DNA of 41,344 nucleotides from a virus, in the IMG/VR virus record IMGVR_UViG_3300048996_000093, positions 1 through 41,344 of that record. One strand, given 5' to 3'. Both the position numbers and the translations under genes were made by a program. Position 1 is the first letter of the stretch, and each line of letters begins with the position of its first letter. The notes beneath the pieces were generated by a model, which was given only the letters and a program-made list of their open reading frames with translations, ran no database searches and was not told the origin of the DNA. This document shows, one piece after another, positions 39,951 to 41,344 of the stretch.

Positions 39951-40256
39951 ATGCCCGACCTGCTCATCAACTTCGCCTGCCCGCTGATCGTTTCCGCCGC
40001 CTTCGTGTACGCCGGGACCGTCAACGTCCGGCACCGGTGGCGCCAGCAGCGCGGCCTCCCGCTCCGGCACCGCACGCCGCTCACCGACGCCCGCCGACGG
40101 CTGATGGAAGAGATCGAGGCCGACAAGCGGGCACGTGAGCAGGCCCGTAAGGACGCCGAGTGGATCGAGACGCAAGCCGGCCAGGTCCTCGCCGACGCCG
40201 ACGAACGCTTCGCCTCGCTGTACGAGCAGCCCACCAGCGAGCACGCCGACAACTGA
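39951..40256 (+). CDS. Small membrane-anchored coiled-coil protein
   Basis: A 101-residue protein; ATG 39951 is chosen because GGAGGA lies 6-7 nt upstream, although an in-frame ATG at 39930 exists. One hydrophobic helix at residues 5-27 is followed by a basic stretch and a long charged coiled coil (EEIEADKRAREQARKDAEWI). No family recognised. Confidence 0.6.
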   Translation: MPDLLINFACPLIVSAAFVYAGTVNVRHRWRQQRGLPLRHRTPLTDARRRLMEEIEADKRAREQARKDAEWIETQAGQVLADADERFASLYEQPTSEHADN

Positions 40257-40287
40257 CAGTCCGCCGATCCGGAAGGAGGTGAGGGCC

Positions 40288-40572
40288 ATGCCCGTCCGTG
40301 CCGTATCTGTCGCCCTGGCCCTCACCGTCCTCGCCCTGGCCGCAGCCGCCGCGCACCGCCACCGGGCCGTGCGCCGCGCCCTGGCCTTCGAGCAGACGGC
40401 CCGCCGTATCACCGATGCCGCCTGGCACCGCGACATCGCCGCTTTCGAAGCCCGGCTGCACGGGCTGCTCGCCGCACAGCACTCCACGGCCGGAGTCCTC
40501 ACCGAAGCCGATCAGGTCCTGGACACCGCGCTCGCACACCACCGCAACAACCCGGAAGGGGGCCCCAGATGA
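40288..40572 (+). CDS. Small membrane protein, unknown function
   Basis: A 94-residue protein from ATG 40288 behind a near-perfect AAGGAGGTGA ribosome-binding site, so it is well translated. A hydrophobic N-terminal helix (residues 5-22, Ala/Leu/Val) precedes a basic, helical domain. Similar layout to the gene before it: one span plus a helical cytoplasmic part. It overlaps the WhiB-like gene by 4 bp. Confidence 0.6.
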   Translation: MPVRAVSVALALTVLALAAAAAHRHRAVRRALAFEQTARRITDAAWHRDIAAFEARLHGLLAAQHSTAGVLTEADQVLDTALAHHRNNPEGGPR

Positions 40573-41344
40573 CCGCCACCCTCAGCCTGACCGTCACCGG
40601 CGCACCGGCGGCCGCATGGCAGCGCCTGACCGACCACCGCCACTACGCCTACCGAGGTTGCGCCCCCGACCCCGACAACCCGACCAGGATCACCGGCAAC
40701 CCCGAACTGTCGAACGGCGTGTTCACCGCGCCCGACGTCGACGGAGGCGAACCCCAGCTGGAGCGCACCGCCCGCGAGGACGCCGCGATCGAGGTGTGCA
40801 TCGAGTGCCCGGTGATGATGCTCTGCCACACGTACGCCAACACCGTCGACCGTGACGGGCACCTCGCCGAGCCGTACGGGATCTTCGGCGGGGAGCGGGC
40901 CCTGGACCGTCACAAGCGCCTCGTCGCCAAGCGGCACCAGGTGGTGGCCGCAGCGCCCGACGCACGCTTCGACACCCCGCAGAAACGCGCCGTCCTCAAA
41001 GCCCTCGCCGCGCACACGGATCCCTACGCCATCGCTGATGCCGCCGACATGGACATACGCACCGCGAACTGGCAGCGCTCCAACTTGGTGACCTTGCTGG
41101 GGCTCAAGCGCACCGCGACGCGCAACGAGCTCCTGGACGCGGCGGCCGAACGCGGCCTGCTGGACGGTGTGCCCGTCACCCGGGACGACGGCACCACCCC
41201 CGCGACCGTCACCGGCATCCGTATCCCCGCCACCGACAAGCCGCCGCACGCGCAGCCGGCCCCGACGCCGCTCGCGGACACGGCCGCTGCCACAGATGCA
41301 GACGTGGAAGAGCCCCGTACCCCCGCCCACCCGGTACGCATCCG
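40569..41344 (+). CDS. WhiB-like Fe-S protein with long C-terminal extension (partial)
   Basis: The frame is open from ATG 40569 to the window end (258 codons, no stop). Cys31, Cys77, Cys80 and Cys86 match the WhiB pattern (C...CxxCxxxxxC) that holds a [4Fe-4S] cluster, followed by YGIFGGE (103-109), the turn that contacts the main sigma factor. Basic residues follow (RHKRLVAKRHQ). Unlike ordinary WhiB proteins (about 80-130 residues) it continues with a helix-turn-helix-like part (about 138-180: AIADAADMDIRTANWQRSN) and a Pro/Ala/Thr tail. It is a likely redirector of host transcription in the early phase. Confidence 0.78.
   Translation, partial: MTATLSLTVTGAPAAAWQRLTDHRHYAYRGCAPDPDNPTRITGNPELSNGVFTAPDVDGGEPQLERTAREDAAIEVCIECPVMMLCHTYANTVDRDGHLAEPYGIFGGERALDRHKRLVAKRHQVVAAAPDARFDTPQKRAVLKALAAHTDPYAIADAADMDIRTANWQRSNLVTLLGLKRTATRNELLDAAAERGLLDGVPVTRDDGTTPATVTGIRIPATDKPPHAQPAPTPLADTAAATDADVEEPRTPAHPVRI

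Overview
The window reads as part of a temperate, tailed (siphovirus-type) actinobacteriophage genome, most likely from a Streptomyces host. Support: very high GC with C/G-ending codons, GTG starts, dense ATGA/TGATG gene overlaps, a WhiB-type Fe-S protein, an SPP1-type portal, a lambda-E-type capsid, a GGGAAAA -1 frameshift between tail chaperones, and an endolysin with a Streptomyces-type cell-wall binding tail. A tyrosine integrase sits in the middle (32438-33550) with phage genes on both sides. This is virion gene order, so the piece looks like phage DNA (or an excised/circular form) rather than an integrated prophage bounded by its integrase.

Layout. 55-1343: a membrane protein and a membrane-anchored Mrr-like nuclease, ended by a perfect 16-bp hairpin. 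1662-3867: small and large terminase. 3868-4441: gene-poor gap with tandem repeats, a terminator and a possible minus-strand moron. 4442-9541: portal, scaffold-like protein, decoration protein with an inserted domain, major capsid protein, small capsid-linked protein. 9635-12815: MuF-like protein and head-tail connector set. 12952-21667: tail tube, frameshifted chaperones, tape measure, distal tail and tail-tip proteins. 21670-24662: repeat-rich fibre and a small cysteine protein. 24817-28003: papain-like protease, amidase endolysin, and three small membrane proteins (holin, second membrane protein, spanin-like coiled coil). 28006-29634: collagen-like fibre. 29758-30449: two small plus-strand genes.

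30504-32080 is a three-gene minus-strand accessory operon led by a Phd-like/winged-helix regulator. It faces the integration operon (32217-35330) across a divergent operator region. The integration operon holds a small protein, the integrase, an unknown protein, and a second recombinase-like protein that seems to lack its catalytic His and Tyr. 35443-36294 is a minus-strand endonuclease VII-type HNH protein. 36454-36852 encodes a WYL-like protein, divergent from the early operon (37005 onward: tandem ribbon-helix-helix protein, Rad52-type annealing protein, two HTH/zinc-knuckle proteins, two membrane proteins, and a WhiB-like protein that runs off the window).

Most unusual points. (1) A repeated late-gene control element lies in front of the terminase, portal, scaffold and protease/lysis genes, with fixed spacing between its parts. 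(2) At 36882-36928 two back-to-back consensus-like promoters share -35 boxes inside one palindrome. (3) The accessory minus-strand operon has an 18-bp palindromic operator and a repeated gene-junction sequence. (4) An active-looking and a degenerate recombinase are co-encoded. (5) A papain-like protease heads the lysis operon. No tRNA, rRNA, CRISPR array or IS element was seen. All functional calls rest on motif reading alone.
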